Of a DNA stretch of 64,000 bases, positions 8,157-17,775 are shown one piece after another. Source of the stretch: Planctomyces sp. SH-PL14 (GTDB lineage Bacteria > Planctomycetota > Planctomycetia > Planctomycetales > Planctomycetaceae); NCBI RefSeq assembly GCF_001610835.1, contig NZ_CP011270.1, forward strand, positions 8,307,256 through 8,371,255, written 5' to 3'. A program made the position numbers and the translations under genes. Positions within the stretch are counted from its first letter, which is position 1. Each line of letters begins with the position of its first letter. The notes beneath the pieces were generated by a model. That model did not search any database and was not told where the DNA came from. It was given only the letters and a program-made list of their open reading frames with translations.

Positions 8157-9629
8157 ATGTCCGTGTCACGTCGTCATTTCCTCCAGGGAAGCCTGCTGGG
8201 CTCCCTGGCCATCACCACGGGCGGAAAGACCGAATACGTCTTTGCCCAGGAAGAAAAGCAGAGTTCCAGCCCCAACGAAAAAATCTCCGTCGGCCTCGTG
8301 GGAGCCGGGGGACGCGGCGGCGATCACCTCAACGGCTACACCAGCCGCTCCGACACGGAAATCACCTACGTCTGCGACACAGACGAAGGTCGGGCCAACG
8401 GCGCCGCCGATACGATCGAAAAGAAGACCGGCAAGCGCCCGAACGTCGTCACCGACTTCCGCAAAGCTCTCGAAGACAAGTCGCTCGACTGCATCTCGAC
8501 CGCGACCCCGAACCACTGGCACTCCCTCGTCTCGATCTGGTCGATGCAGGCCGGCAAGGACGTCTACGTCGAGAAGCCGGTCAGCCACAACGTCTGGGAA
8601 GGGCGCCAGGCCGCCGGCTGGGCTCGCAAGCTGAACAAGATCTGTCAGTGCGGCACTCAGTCCCGCTCCAGCCCGAGCCTCAAGGAGGCGGTCCAGTTCG
8701 TCCAGAGCGGACAGCTCGGCAAGATCCTTTACGCCATCGGCACCTGCTACAAGCCGCGGCCGTCGATCGGCAAGCTCGACAAGCCGCTCAAGATTCCGGA
8801 ATCGGTCAACTACGACCTGTGGTGCGGCCCGGCGGCGATGGTCGACCTCTATCGCCCCAAGTTGCACTACGACTGGCACTGGGACTTCAACACCGGCAAC
8901 GGCGACATGGGGAACCAGGGGATCCATCAGATGGATATCGCCCGCTGGTTCCTGGGTGAGAACGAGCTCTCGCCGCGGATCCGGAGCATCGGCGGTCGGC
9001 TCGGCTACGACGACGCCGGCAACACGCCGAACACGCAGGTCGTGATCCACGACTACGCGAAGGCACCGCTGATCTTCGAAACCCGCGGCCTGCCGAAGTC
9101 CAAGATGTCCTACAAGGACGGAATGGACTCGTATCGCGGTTCGGGCGTGGGCGTGATCGTGCAGTGCGAGAACGGGTATATCGTCTGCCCGTCCTACACG
9201 AACGTCACGGCGTACGATAAGGACGGCAAGGAGATCAAGGCCTGGAAGGGAGGCGGCGATCACTACGCCAACTTCATCGCCGGGGTCCGGTCACGGAACC
9301 ATAAGGATCTCAACGCCGACATTCTGGAAGGTCACCTGTCGAGCGCCCTGTGCCACACCGGGGCGATTTCGCACCTGCTGGGTCAAAAGAAGACCGCCAC
9401 GGAAGCGGCCGTCGGGACGGAAGCGAATCCGCAGTGGGCGGATTCCTACGACCGGATGGTCAAGCATCTGGAGGCGAACAACGTCGACGTTTCGCAGGCG
9501 GTGCTGACGCTTGGTCCGTGGATCGAGATGGATCCGAAGACGGAGACGTTCAAGGACAATGCCGCGGCGAATGAGCTGCTGACGCGGAAGTATCGTCATC
9601 CGTATGTTGTGCCGGAATGCCCGGCGTGA
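8157..9629 (+). CDS. Exported Gfo/Idh/MocA-family oxidoreductase
   Basis: A 490-residue protein. Start ATG 8157 is chosen over the upstream in-frame TTG 8133 because GGGAGAG lies just before it and because it puts the twin-arginine motif (SRRHFLQG) at residue 4. The NAD(P)-binding strand is visible as KISVGLVGAGGRGGDH and the family EKPVSHN motif follows. The C-terminal half holds the Gfo/Idh beta-sheet domain, including GDMGNQGIHQMDIARWFLG. Planctomycetes export many such proteins, thought to act on sugars or polyols, but the substrate is unknown. A terminator follows the stop codon. Confidence 0.93.
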   Translation: MSVSRRHFLQGSLLGSLAITTGGKTEYVFAQEEKQSSSPNEKISVGLVGAGGRGGDHLNGYTSRSDTEITYVCDTDEGRANGAADTIEKKTGKRPNVVTDFRKALEDKSLDCISTATPNHWHSLVSIWSMQAGKDVYVEKPVSHNVWEGRQAAGWARKLNKICQCGTQSRSSPSLKEAVQFVQSGQLGKILYAIGTCYKPRPSIGKLDKPLKIPESVNYDLWCGPAAMVDLYRPKLHYDWHWDFNTGNGDMGNQGIHQMDIARWFLGENELSPRIRSIGGRLGYDDAGNTPNTQVVIHDYAKAPLIFETRGLPKSKMSYKDGMDSYRGSGVGVIVQCENGYIVCPSYTNVTAYDKDGKEIKAWKGGGDHYANFIAGVRSRNHKDLNADILEGHLSSALCHTGAISHLLGQKKTATEAAVGTEANPQWADSYDRMVKHLEANNVDVSQAVLTLGPWIEMDPKTETFKDNAAANELLTRKYRHPYVVPECPA

Positions 9630-9653
9630 TTGCGGTTGCGAGTAACTGAATTG

Positions 9654-9692
9654 AACGGCGTCGTCTCGGTCTCGCGGCGACGCCGTTTTTGT
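9654..9692 (+). terminator. Rho-independent terminator after the Gfo/Idh gene
   Basis: A perfect 10 bp stem (9654-9663 with 9678-9687) is followed by TTTTTGTTT. It lies 24 bases after the stop codon. Confidence 0.88.
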
Positions 9693-9757
9693 TTGCGGAG
9701 CGGGCGAGTGAAGGGAGACTCCTCCAAGCTTAGATAGTGGTCGGGCACTGCCCAAAC

Positions 9758-10083
9758 CGGGGTCCAGGGGGCACCCCTGGTGGGGGATGCAAGGGGGCAA
9801 CGCCCTCTTGCCCGCCGGAGGCCTGGCCGTCGAGAGACGTCTGAAGGAGCACGTATCCAAACGCGGACACCGTGCCGTATGCCCCCTCACCAACCCGCTG
9901 GCAGCGCAGAGCAAGCCTTCGGATGCATGGGAATCCTCAACGCGGGTGCCACAAAGCGGAAGCCCGTTGTGTCCCACGGTTCCGCGACGAAAATGCCTCC
10001 GGCGGCAAGGGGGTGAGACCCCCTTGACCCCAGGCTGCCGTGGCACATTGGGTTTGAGCGAGCATCGTCGTGCCGGCAGCGAC
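9758..10083 (+). repeat. Intergenic structured repeat, copy R3
   Basis: This 326 bp copy in forward orientation lies between tandem plus-strand genes, 66 bases after a terminator. H1 has a 7 bp stem (CCAGGGG/CCCCTGG), one pair longer than in R1. H4 is of the T·A type. Similarity to other copies continues weakly to about 10106 (GAGCCAGCGGGACAA). Confidence 0.9.
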
Positions 10084-10252
10084 GTCGTCCGAGCCAGCGG
10101 GACAAGACGTCTCCCCTCCGCCGGCTTCACCTCATTCCCTCTCCCCCCTCTCCCGAGGGAGTGCCACTCCGCCCGCCGCCTGATATCTTGAACGGAACGC
10201 CCGCCAGACTGTCGGCCGGCGTCGTCCTTCCGCGGGTATCTGAGTCAGCCTG

Positions 10253-13200
10253 ATGTTTCGACCGGCGCTAGCTCTGTTTCTTCTCCTCGGACTCTGCCTC
10301 GCCGCGGCGCCCCGAGCCGTCCACGCCGCCGAACCCTACCGCGAATTCCTCGCGGCCCTGCGGGACGGGGGCCTCGACGAGCACTTCGAAGCGGCCTTCG
10401 AATACCTCGATCTCCTCGAAAAGGATCCCAAGGTCCCCACCGACGTCCGCGATGTCCTGGGCTACGAACGGGCCCTCGTGCTCGTGGCGCAGTCCCGCCG
10501 GGCAACGTCCGTCGAATTGCAGCGGCGGCTGCTTGCGGATGCCGAAGCGGCTCTCCAGGGCTTCGTCAAATCGCACGGAAGCCATCCCCTGGCGGGAGAG
10601 GCGAACTTCCAGCTCGCGCAGCTCATCCTCCAGAAGGCCTGGACCGAGATCTTCGCCGCGCTCGACCCCGCAAACGAACAGAGCCGCCTCGACCTCCAGA
10701 CCCGCGCCCGCAAGTTTGCCGACCAGGCCAAGACTGCATTCGCCGCCGCCGAGAAGCGGCTGAAAACCGAGTACGACAAGTTCCCCAGCAACGACGCCGA
10801 CCTTCCCGCTGACGAGCGCGCCAAGAAGGCCCAGGTCGAAGGACAATACCTCCGGTCGCAGTACGAGCAGGCGATGTGCCTGTATGCCACGGCCCAGAGC
10901 TACCGCGATCCGGACGTCGAGTCCCAGCCGCAGATCTTCCGGAACCGCGTCAACGACGCGGCCGACGCCTTTGAAAAGCTGTACGAGAAGTACCGCCAGC
11001 AGCTCTTCGGCCGCTACTGCCGCGTCATGCAGGCCAAGTGCCTCGAAGAACAGGACAAGGATCTCAGGCCGGCCCTGGGGATCTACGACGATGTCCTGGA
11101 TCAGCTCGAGGACGGCAACCCGGACATCGACGCCCTCAAGGACAAGGCGCTCCGCTATCGGCTGGCCGCGATGAACCACCCGACGCTCAAGGAGTACGCG
11201 CTCATCGACGAGCGGGCCACGGCCTGGATGCAGAAGCATAAAGCCCGGCTGCGGACCGATTCCGGGCTCGGCATCGCCTACGAGCACGCCCTCGCGCTGC
11301 GGGAGCTGGCGAAGGAAGACGGGATCACCGCCACGCGGAAGTCGCAGCTCCTCGGACGGGCCCAGGAGCTGGCCAATATCCTGGCCCGCAGCAGCGCCGA
11401 GTTCCGCGGCAAGGGGATCCGATTGCAGCGGGAAGTGGCGGGGATGCGGAACCGGAAGTCGGGCCCCATCGCCAGCTTTACCGAGGCGATGACGGAGGCG
11501 GATGGCGTCATGGCCGACGTCGCGTCGCTCCAGCAGGAGTACACGCAGGCGGTCACCGACGGCGATCCCACCAGGATCGCCGAGAAGCGGAAGGCCCTCT
11601 TCGAGCGGGCCGCGCAGCTCGGCGGAGTCTACGACCAGGCGCTCCTGCTGGCGGACAACACGTCCGAGGCCCGGCAGGTCGCTTCGGCCCGCACGCGGCT
11701 GGCCTACACGTACTACCTGCAGGAGCGGTATCTGGAGGCGGCCACCGTCGCCGACTACCAGGTTCGCAAGTTCAGCCAGGGGACTGGAGTCGACGCCGCC
11801 AAGGAAGCGGCCTACATCGGCCTGGCCGCCCTCGACATCGTCTACCGCCGGGCCCCCAAGGACGACCGGGAGTTCGAGCGCGTCGCCCTCGGCAATGCGG
11901 CGGAGGCGATCCTGAGCCGGTGGCCCGACTCCGAGCGCGGGGGGGACGCCCGGATGATCCTGGGATCGGTCGCCTTCGACAACGGCGACTATCTGGCGGC
12001 GATCGACGACTGGTCGAAGATCAAGGAAGGGGCGAGCCAGTTCGGACCGGTGGCGATCAAGATCGGCTACGCCTACTGGCAGAACTACGCCCGCGAGGCG
12101 AACCTCGACGAGAAGGAGCGCCCCGCGCCGGACCAGCTCAGCAAGTGGAAGGGGGCGGCGATCCAGAACCTCGAGCGGGGAATCGATGTCCTCGGCCGCG
12201 GGGCGTCCGCCTCCCGCCCGCCGGACGAGTTGATCCTGGGGAAGTTGACGCTCGCCACGATCCGCAACCTCGACGGGCTCTACAGCTCGAAGGGGAAGAC
12301 GGCGGGAGCCCGGGAGCTGCTGACCGAGCAGCCGTTTGCGGTCATCGAAGCGGTGGAAGTCCCGGAAGGCCAGAAGCGGCCCCGCGACCCGTCCAGCCCT
12401 AAGAGCCGCCAAATGGCGAGCTACGCCTACCAGCAGCTTCTCAAGGCCTACATTGGCCTGAAGGATCTCGACAAAGCGCAGGCGGCCCGGATGCGGCTGG
12501 AAGAGATTGCCGCCGGAGGGAGCGACGACGCCGAGGCGCTGACGCAGATCTTCGTCGACTTCGGCCGCGAACTGCAGAACCAGCTCAACCAGCTTCGCGC
12601 TCAGGGGGAGACGGTCCGCGTGGCCGAGCTCCGGGACGGATTCGAGTCGTTCCTGAACGACATCCGCCAGCGGACCGAAGGCCAGAACTGGAACACGCGG
12701 CTGTGGATCGCGGAGACGTTTTCGAGCCTCGGCGAGAGTGCCGAGAACGACCCGGGTATTGCCAAGGGGTATTACTCGAAGGCGGCGGAGGCGTACCGGC
12801 AGATGCTCGACGATCCGTCGAAGGCCCCCTCGCCCGACCATGTCGGAGCGTGTCGGCTGCAGCTTGGCCGCGTGCTCGCGAAGCAGGAGAATTTCAAGGG
12901 GGCCGAAGACGCCATCCTGGAGGTCCTCAAGGAGAAGCCGGGTTCGGTGAGCGGTCAGATGGCGGCCGCCGATCTCTATCGGAACTGGGGGGACGCCGGC
13001 GAAGTCGACGCGGCCCAGAAGTACGCGCTGGCGATCTCCGGACAGAAGACCCCCATCGAGGTCTGGGGGTACTACCGGATCGGCCGCGACGTTCAGCGGG
13101 AGATGCTCCAGGAGCCGGATGAGACGCGGCGGGAGTCGCTCGACCGGCTGCGGATGGACGCCCGCTGGCGGCAGGCGCAGTCGCTCCGCAAGCTGGCGCT

Positions 13201-13645
13201 CCTGCAGTCTTCCGACGACGACCGGATCCGCGTCCTGAATCAGGCGGCGCGGGCGGTGATGGCCCTCGGTAACGGCAAGATCGCGCGGTCGGAGTACGGC
13301 CGGTTCAACGAGCTGTTCCACGACGTTCAGACCGACCTGGGAGTGGTGGCGGTCGATCTCGACGAGGCGGACAAACTGGTTCTCGTCGATCCGGACAAGA
13401 AGCGTCCGGCCGCGGCCGGGCCGACGGTGCCGACCGACGCCTCGGGAGCGATTCCGCCCAGCAAGGCGAACGTGGCGGTGATCTCCGGGCTGGTGCTGGT
13501 GGGGCTGATGGCGGTGGGCGGAATCCTGTTTTATGCGAACCAGCAACAGAAGAAGCAGCTGGCCAAGCTGGCGCAGCTGGCCGCGGGGTCGGCGGCGAAT
13601 GAGCCGCGGTCCTCACGACCGAACCGACCCGGCCCGCCGCCGTGA
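10253..13645 (+). CDS. Large exported, membrane-anchored TPR-like repeat protein
   Basis: A 1130-residue protein with a signal peptide (residues 1-25, ALALFLLLGLCLAAAPRAVHA). A very long alpha-helical region follows, rich in Ala, Leu, Arg and Glu, with tetratricopeptide-like spacing (for example YTYYLQERYLEAATVADYQV and GYYSKAAEAYRQMLDD). Near residue 1073 there is one membrane helix (VAVISGLVLVGLMAVGGILFYA) and then a charged, Pro-rich tail. This predicts a periplasmic scaffold held in the membrane by its C-terminus. In other planctomycetes such proteins often precede ExbB/ExbD-like proton-channel genes; none is present here. The function is unknown. A 1092-residue antisense open frame is a composition shadow. 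Confidence 0.85.
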   Translation: MFRPALALFLLLGLCLAAAPRAVHAAEPYREFLAALRDGGLDEHFEAAFEYLDLLEKDPKVPTDVRDVLGYERALVLVAQSRRATSVELQRRLLADAEAALQGFVKSHGSHPLAGEANFQLAQLILQKAWTEIFAALDPANEQSRLDLQTRARKFADQAKTAFAAAEKRLKTEYDKFPSNDADLPADERAKKAQVEGQYLRSQYEQAMCLYATAQSYRDPDVESQPQIFRNRVNDAADAFEKLYEKYRQQLFGRYCRVMQAKCLEEQDKDLRPALGIYDDVLDQLEDGNPDIDALKDKALRYRLAAMNHPTLKEYALIDERATAWMQKHKARLRTDSGLGIAYEHALALRELAKEDGITATRKSQLLGRAQELANILARSSAEFRGKGIRLQREVAGMRNRKSGPIASFTEAMTEADGVMADVASLQQEYTQAVTDGDPTRIAEKRKALFERAAQLGGVYDQALLLADNTSEARQVASARTRLAYTYYLQERYLEAATVADYQVRKFSQGTGVDAAKEAAYIGLAALDIVYRRAPKDDREFERVALGNAAEAILSRWPDSERGGDARMILGSVAFDNGDYLAAIDDWSKIKEGASQFGPVAIKIGYAYWQNYAREANLDEKERPAPDQLSKWKGAAIQNLERGIDVLGRGASASRPPDELILGKLTLATIRNLDGLYSSKGKTAGARELLTEQPFAVIEAVEVPEGQKRPRDPSSPKSRQMASYAYQQLLKAYIGLKDLDKAQAARMRLEEIAAGGSDDAEALTQIFVDFGRELQNQLNQLRAQGETVRVAELRDGFESFLNDIRQRTEGQNWNTRLWIAETFSSLGESAENDPGIAKGYYSKAAEAYRQMLDDPSKAPSPDHVGACRLQLGRVLAKQENFKGAEDAILEVLKEKPGSVSGQMAAADLYRNWGDAGEVDAAQKYALAISGQKTPIEVWGYYRIGRDVQREMLQEPDETRRESLDRLRMDARWRQAQSLRKLALLQSSDDDRIRVLNQAARAVMALGNGKIARSEYGRFNELFHDVQTDLGVVAVDLDEADKLVLVDPDKKRPAAAGPTVPTDASGAIPPSKANVAVISGLVLVGLMAVGGILFYANQQQKKQLAKLAQLAAGSAANEPRSSRPNRPGPPP

Positions 13646-13736
13646 GTCGTTGTCCGAAGCCGGTCGATTTCGGATCAAATCCTGTTAGTATGGGGCGGTG
13701 ACCCGTCCTGAGACATCTCTTCTCCCAGGTTGCGAA

Positions 13737-14801
13737 ATGCTGACTCTTCGTCGTTCCTCGCGCGCCGCTCTCAGTCTGGCCGTGCTTCTGGCTCCGCTCT
13801 CGGCGTTCGCGATCGACACCGTCCACCGGAAGAGCCAGGACAAGTCGACCGGCGGGAGCATCACGACGATCAACGCGAATGAAGTCGTCGTGACGCAGAA
13901 GGTGGGTAACCGGGAGGAGAAGGTCCCGGCGAACGATATCAGGGGGGTCGAGTGGGACGGAGAGCCGGCGGACATGAAGAAGGCCCGCAGCTTCGAGGGG
14001 GGCTCGGAGTATCTCCGCGGAAAGGAGCTGTTCGAAGAGCTACTTAAGACCGACCTGAAGCCGAACATCAAGACGGACGTCGAGTTCTACATTGCCCGCC
14101 TCCTGCATCGATCCGCGCAAGGGGACCCGGCGCAGGCCAAGGAGGCGATCGACAAGCTCACCGCCTTTACGACGTTGCGCAAGACCTCGTATCGCTACTA
14201 CGAGGCCCTGGGACTGCTCGGCGAACTGGCCCTCGCGTCCAAGGACTACGCGGCCGCCGACAAGGCGTTCGACGCGCTGTCGAAGGCGACCTGGCCGGAG
14301 ACGAAACTGGCGGCTCAGATCGGCAGTGCCCGCGTGCTGCTGGCGAAGGAAGATTTCGCCGGCGCGAAGAAGATCTTCGACACCGTGGCCGGGACCGACG
14401 CGAAAACGCCCGCCGAGACGTCCCAGAAGCTGGAAGGGACGCTCGGGCAGGCCGAGTGCCTGATGAACGACAAGAAGTACGCCGAGGCGATCAAGTCGCT
14501 GGAGGCGGTGATCGATCAGGCGGCTCCGACGGACACGCGGCTCCAGGCCCAGGCGTATCTGCGGCAGGGGGACTGCCTGCGTCTCATGGGAGAGAAGCCG
14601 AAGGAAGCGGCCCTGGCCTACCTGCACGTGGACGTGCTGCCGAACTTTGCGGCGCACAAGGATCTCCATGCGGAGGCGCTCTACAACCTGTTCGGGCTCT
14701 GGGGTTCGCTGGGGCAGGCGGACCGGGCCGAGCGGGCGGAATCGCGGCTTCGCGATGAGTATCCGAACAGCGAGTGGACGAAGAAGCTCGGCGGCTCGTA
14801 G
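13737..14801 (+). CDS. Exported tetratricopeptide-like protein
   Basis: A 354-residue protein. The open frame begins at GTG 13698, but ATG 13737 gives a clean signal peptide at once (LALAVLL-type core ending at SAFA, residue ~22). The mature N-terminus has a beta-rich segment (GGSITTINANEVVVTQKVG...VPANDIRGVEWDG), reminiscent of a small sensor or LSM-like domain. Helical pairs with TPR character follow (SKDYAAADKAFDALSKA, KEDFAGAKKIFDTVAG, DKKYAEAIKSLEAVI). It lies 91 bases after the large TPR protein and is probably co-transcribed; a common scaffold role is inference. Confidence 0.85.
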   Translation: MLTLRRSSRAALSLAVLLAPLSAFAIDTVHRKSQDKSTGGSITTINANEVVVTQKVGNREEKVPANDIRGVEWDGEPADMKKARSFEGGSEYLRGKELFEELLKTDLKPNIKTDVEFYIARLLHRSAQGDPAQAKEAIDKLTAFTTLRKTSYRYYEALGLLGELALASKDYAAADKAFDALSKATWPETKLAAQIGSARVLLAKEDFAGAKKIFDTVAGTDAKTPAETSQKLEGTLGQAECLMNDKKYAEAIKSLEAVIDQAAPTDTRLQAQAYLRQGDCLRLMGEKPKEAALAYLHVDVLPNFAAHKDLHAEALYNLFGLWGSLGQADRAERAESRLRDEYPNSEWTKKLGGS

Positions 14802-14820
14802 GCCTTTTTTGAGGCAGCTT

Positions 14821-14868
14821 CGGGAGGGGGAAGCACCGCTGCGGCTCGGCAGGAGCCTCGCCCTCCCA
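14821..14868 (-). repeat. Short planctomycete 'EGEAPAEP' intergenic repeat
   Basis: Read on the minus strand this 48-base stretch contains GAGGCTCCTGCCGAGCC, the core of a short repeat common between planctomycete genes. Its translation (EGEAPAEP or GRGSCRAA) appears in many spurious open frames. It lies between the convergent TPR-like and glycosyltransferase genes. It is the only copy I see in this window. Confidence 0.7.
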
Positions 14869-14879
14869 TGGGAGGCGGC

Positions 14880-16151
14880 TCACGCCTCTGGAAACTGAGC
14901 GGCATTCGCCAGTACAGACCGGACATCGGCAACACGGGCTGTGAGACTGTTTTCGCGAAGAACCGTCTCTCGCGCCGCTTCGAGTGGAACGCTCGTCTGC
15001 CACAGCTCCCGGACGTAGCCGCACAGGGCGTCGAGGTCTTGCGAAAAGCAGCGACCCGCGCCGGTCCGGTTTAGAAAATCCTCGGCTACGACGAGCGATG
15101 CGATCGGGACGCGGGAGATCGCCGACTGCAGGAAGACGTTCGGGAAGCCCTCCAGCGACGACGTGCTGACCAGGGCCGCCGCCTTCGCGAAAAGCCCCGG
15201 CATCCTGGGAAACGGGACCTGTGGGACGATCCGCAGGTTCGGCGGGGCGTCGCGGCGGATCTGGGCCTCAAGCACCGGCTCTCGCGGGTTGAGAACCATC
15301 AGAAAGTCGACCTTGGGGCACCGCCGCGCCACTTCGACCATCAGTTGCGGACGCTTGTGAACCCCTTCGGCCCGGCCGACCCAGAGGACGTACCGGGCCA
15401 GCCCGCACGTTTCGGTATCGGGAAGCGGGTTTTCCAGACCGCGATCCCAAGTCTCGTGATCGATGGGGTTCGGAATGACGGTCGACTCCCGTCCGAACCG
15501 CTCCCGCAGCGTCGCCTGCTGCCACGGCGTCTGGGCGACGATGACGTCGGCCTTCTCGAGGATCCAGGCGCACAGCGGTGCGGGGTCGCCGTAGGGAGAG
15601 ACGTACGTCGAGTCCGGGGTGAACCGCTCGTCGAGGTCGCTGTCGGATCCCAGGAACAGCACCGCCCGTTTGCCGCGGGCGTGGGCCGAGGCGATCACCG
15701 AGGCCGAGGTCATGTTGACGACCCCGAAGGTGGCGTAGACATCGGCGGGCGTCGAGGCGATCGGCTCCATCGGGGCGCGGTAGTCGATCGTCCGCCGGAG
15801 TAGACGCCGCTTGAGGAAGTCGAAACCGACCAGCGGAAGCTGCCACAGGAGAGACGGGGCAAAGCCCTTGAGGCGAATCCAGGGGAACCGGGGCGAGCGC
15901 GAGGCCATCGTCGCCACCGACTCGCGGATCCGGAAGAGCGGATCGACGACCGGGACCAGCCGGACCCCGTCCACCGTCAGCGATTTCGGCCGTTCGTGAT
16001 GCCGGACGACGAACGAGACCTCGGTCTCCGGCTGTGCCGCCAGGGCTCGGGCCAGCATCCAGGCCCGCGTTTCGACGCCGCCGATCGCCCCTCCGGACTC
16101 GGGGGCGATCACGGGGTAGGCGTTGAAGGCCGTGAAGCAGATCTTCAACAC
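14880..16151 (-). CDS. Glycosyltransferase, GT4/GT1 type
   Basis: A 423-residue GT-B-fold glycosyltransferase. The acceptor-side N-domain opens with KICFTAFNAYPVIAPESGGAIGGVETRAWMLARAL, including the glycine-rich loop. The donor domain shows VIPNPIDHETWDRG, RYVLWVGRAEGVHKRP and the EGFPNVFLQSAISRVPI segment that carries the family's E-x7-E-like nucleotide-sugar site (ALVSTSSLEGFPNVFLQSAI). No signal peptide is seen; it should act at the cytoplasmic face of the membrane on a lipid- or polymer-linked sugar. There is no linked polysaccharide cluster here, so acceptor and donor are unknown. It faces away from prs across repeat R4. Confidence 0.9.
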   Translation of the reverse strand: MLKICFTAFNAYPVIAPESGGAIGGVETRAWMLARALAAQPETEVSFVVRHHERPKSLTVDGVRLVPVVDPLFRIRESVATMASRSPRFPWIRLKGFAPSLLWQLPLVGFDFLKRRLLRRTIDYRAPMEPIASTPADVYATFGVVNMTSASVIASAHARGKRAVLFLGSDSDLDERFTPDSTYVSPYGDPAPLCAWILEKADVIVAQTPWQQATLRERFGRESTVIPNPIDHETWDRGLENPLPDTETCGLARYVLWVGRAEGVHKRPQLMVEVARRCPKVDFLMVLNPREPVLEAQIRRDAPPNLRIVPQVPFPRMPGLFAKAAALVSTSSLEGFPNVFLQSAISRVPIASLVVAEDFLNRTGAGRCFSQDLDALCGYVRELWQTSVPLEAARETVLRENSLTARVADVRSVLANAAQFPEA

Positions 16152-16272
16152 CAGAGAATTCCGGCCGCGGGAGGAGAAGAGGGGGAAGATGGCACTTTAG
16201 CGAATCCGCATCCGGTTGCGGCGCCCGGCGGGTGTGCGTTGGCCGATTGGTAGTCGCCAAATACCGATCTAA

Positions 16273-16578
16273 CCGGGGTCCAGGGGCTCGCCCCTGGTGG
16301 GGGATGCAAGGGGGCAACGCCCTCTTGCCCGCCGGAGGCCGTCTCGCCGGAAACCATCGAAAGGTGCACGTATCCAAGCGCGGACAACGTGTCGTATGGC
16401 CCCCTCACCCACCCGCTGCGAGTGCGGAGTCCTCAACGCCGGTCCCACAAAGGCGACATCCGTTGCTTTCCACGGTTCCTCACAGAAATGCCTCCGGGGT
16501 CAAGGGGGCGTGGCCCCCTTGACCCCAGGCTGCCGTGGCACGTTGGGGTTGAGCTACCGGAGCTGCGCCGGCAAGGAC
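16273..16578 (+). repeat. Intergenic structured repeat, copy R4 (perfect 14 bp H4 hairpin)
   Basis: At 306 bp this is the shortest full copy, between divergent genes. The sequence between the central GCCTCCGG and the H4 hairpin has been replaced, so that H4 is now a perfect 14 bp stem (16496-16509 with 16513-16526) around GTG. H4 is of the C·G type. H1 keeps the CCAGGGG/CCCCTGG stem with a CTCG loop. Confidence 0.9.
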
Positions 16579-16737
16579 GCGGTTCGAGCCAGCGGGAGAA
16601 GCGATCTCCTCCCCGTTGACCGACCACCCTCCAGCGAATGCACCCGGACAGCGGCAAACTTGAGAATTGGGTTTCGCTCCTTCGGGGCGGTCCGTTATTC
16701 TCGCATTTTGCCACGGAGGGCGGTCGATCCGACCCAT

Positions 16738-17715
16738 ATGAATTCTCGAATGTACGACCACCTCACCCTCATCAGCGGACGCGCCCACCCGAAGCTCTCG
16801 GCGGAGATCGCGGAATACCTCGGCGTGACGCTGGCGACGGTCGATATCTCCGATTTCCCGGACAGCGAAACGCACGTCAAGCTGAACCAGAACGTCCGCG
16901 GTCGGGACGTCTTCCTGATCCAGCCGACGGGGCCCTCCGCCAATCAGAACCTGATGGAGCTTCTGATCCTGGTGGACACCTGCATGCGGGCCAGCGCCGA
17001 GCGGATCACCGCCGTGATCCCGTACTTCGGCTACGCCCGGCAGGACCGCAAGGACAAGGGGCGGGTCCCGATCACCGCCAAGCTGGTCGCCAACCTGCTC
17101 GACACGGCCGGCGTCGACCGCGTCCTGACCGTCGACCTGCACGCCGCCCAGATCCAGGGCTTTTTCGACCTGCCGGTGGACCACCTCTACGCCGCGCCGA
17201 TCCTCGACAACTACTTCAAGTCGAAGCAGATTCCCGTCGACGAGATGGTCATCATGAGCCCCGACGAGGGGAGCATCAAACGGGCCATGCAGCACGTCGA
17301 GAACCTCGGCGGCTCGCTGGCGATCGTCGACAAGCGGCGGTCGAGCGCCACGGACGTCCGCCCGGCAAACGTCATCGGGGGGCCGATCGAAGGGAAGTGC
17401 GCGCTGATCTTCGACGACATGATTTCGACCGCCGGCTCGATCGTCGGCGCGGCAACCGTCGCGCGGCGGCTGGGGGCCAAGAAGGTTTTCGTGGGAGCGA
17501 CCCACGGCGTCTTCGCGGGGCCGGCCGTCGCCCGCCTCAACGAGGCGCCGATCGACGAGATCGTCGTCACCGACTCGCTCCCCTGCCCTGTCGAAGGGAA
17601 GATCGACCGCCTCAAGCGGGTCTCGATCGCCCCGATGGTGGGTGAAGCGATCCGCCGCATTCACCGGAACGAGTCGGTCAGCTTCCTGTTCGGCGACGCC
17701 TCGCGGCTCGATTGA
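16738..17715 (+). CDS. prs: Ribose-phosphate pyrophosphokinase
   Basis: A 325-residue enzyme making PRPP from ribose-5-phosphate and ATP, the precursor for purine, pyrimidine, His and Trp synthesis. Visible hallmarks are the flexible ATP loop YFGYARQDRKDKGR, the ATP/metal segment TVDLHAAQIQGFFD and the PRPP-binding loop FDDMISTAGSIVGA. The frame is open upstream to 16297 but there reads repeat R4, so ATG 16738 is preferred; ATG 16750 (MYDHLTLISGR) is an alternative. GGAGG at 16715 is rather far from either. It is convergent with tmk, and purD lies nearby, giving a loose nucleotide-synthesis neighbourhood. Confidence 0.96.
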   Translation: MNSRMYDHLTLISGRAHPKLSAEIAEYLGVTLATVDISDFPDSETHVKLNQNVRGRDVFLIQPTGPSANQNLMELLILVDTCMRASAERITAVIPYFGYARQDRKDKGRVPITAKLVANLLDTAGVDRVLTVDLHAAQIQGFFDLPVDHLYAAPILDNYFKSKQIPVDEMVIMSPDEGSIKRAMQHVENLGGSLAIVDKRRSSATDVRPANVIGGPIEGKCALIFDDMISTAGSIVGAATVARRLGAKKVFVGATHGVFAGPAVARLNEAPIDEIVVTDSLPCPVEGKIDRLKRVSIAPMVGEAIRRIHRNESVSFLFGDASRLD

Positions 17716-17775
17716 GCGCCGCGGGGAAGCGGTCGGGGCGTCGGTTACGGCTGGAGCGTGGTGCCGCTCGGGCCG

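Noticed and set aside
10268-13546. 1092-residue open frame antisense to the large TPR protein
   Set aside because: It is an antisense shadow caused by strong G/C third-position bias. It has no start signals or recognisable family and overlaps a gene with a signal peptide and membrane anchor.
16560-16600. GGTTCGAGCC tail of the repeat as a tRNA T-arm
   Set aside because: The flanking bases do not form a T-stem and no acceptor, D or anticodon arms can be drawn around it.
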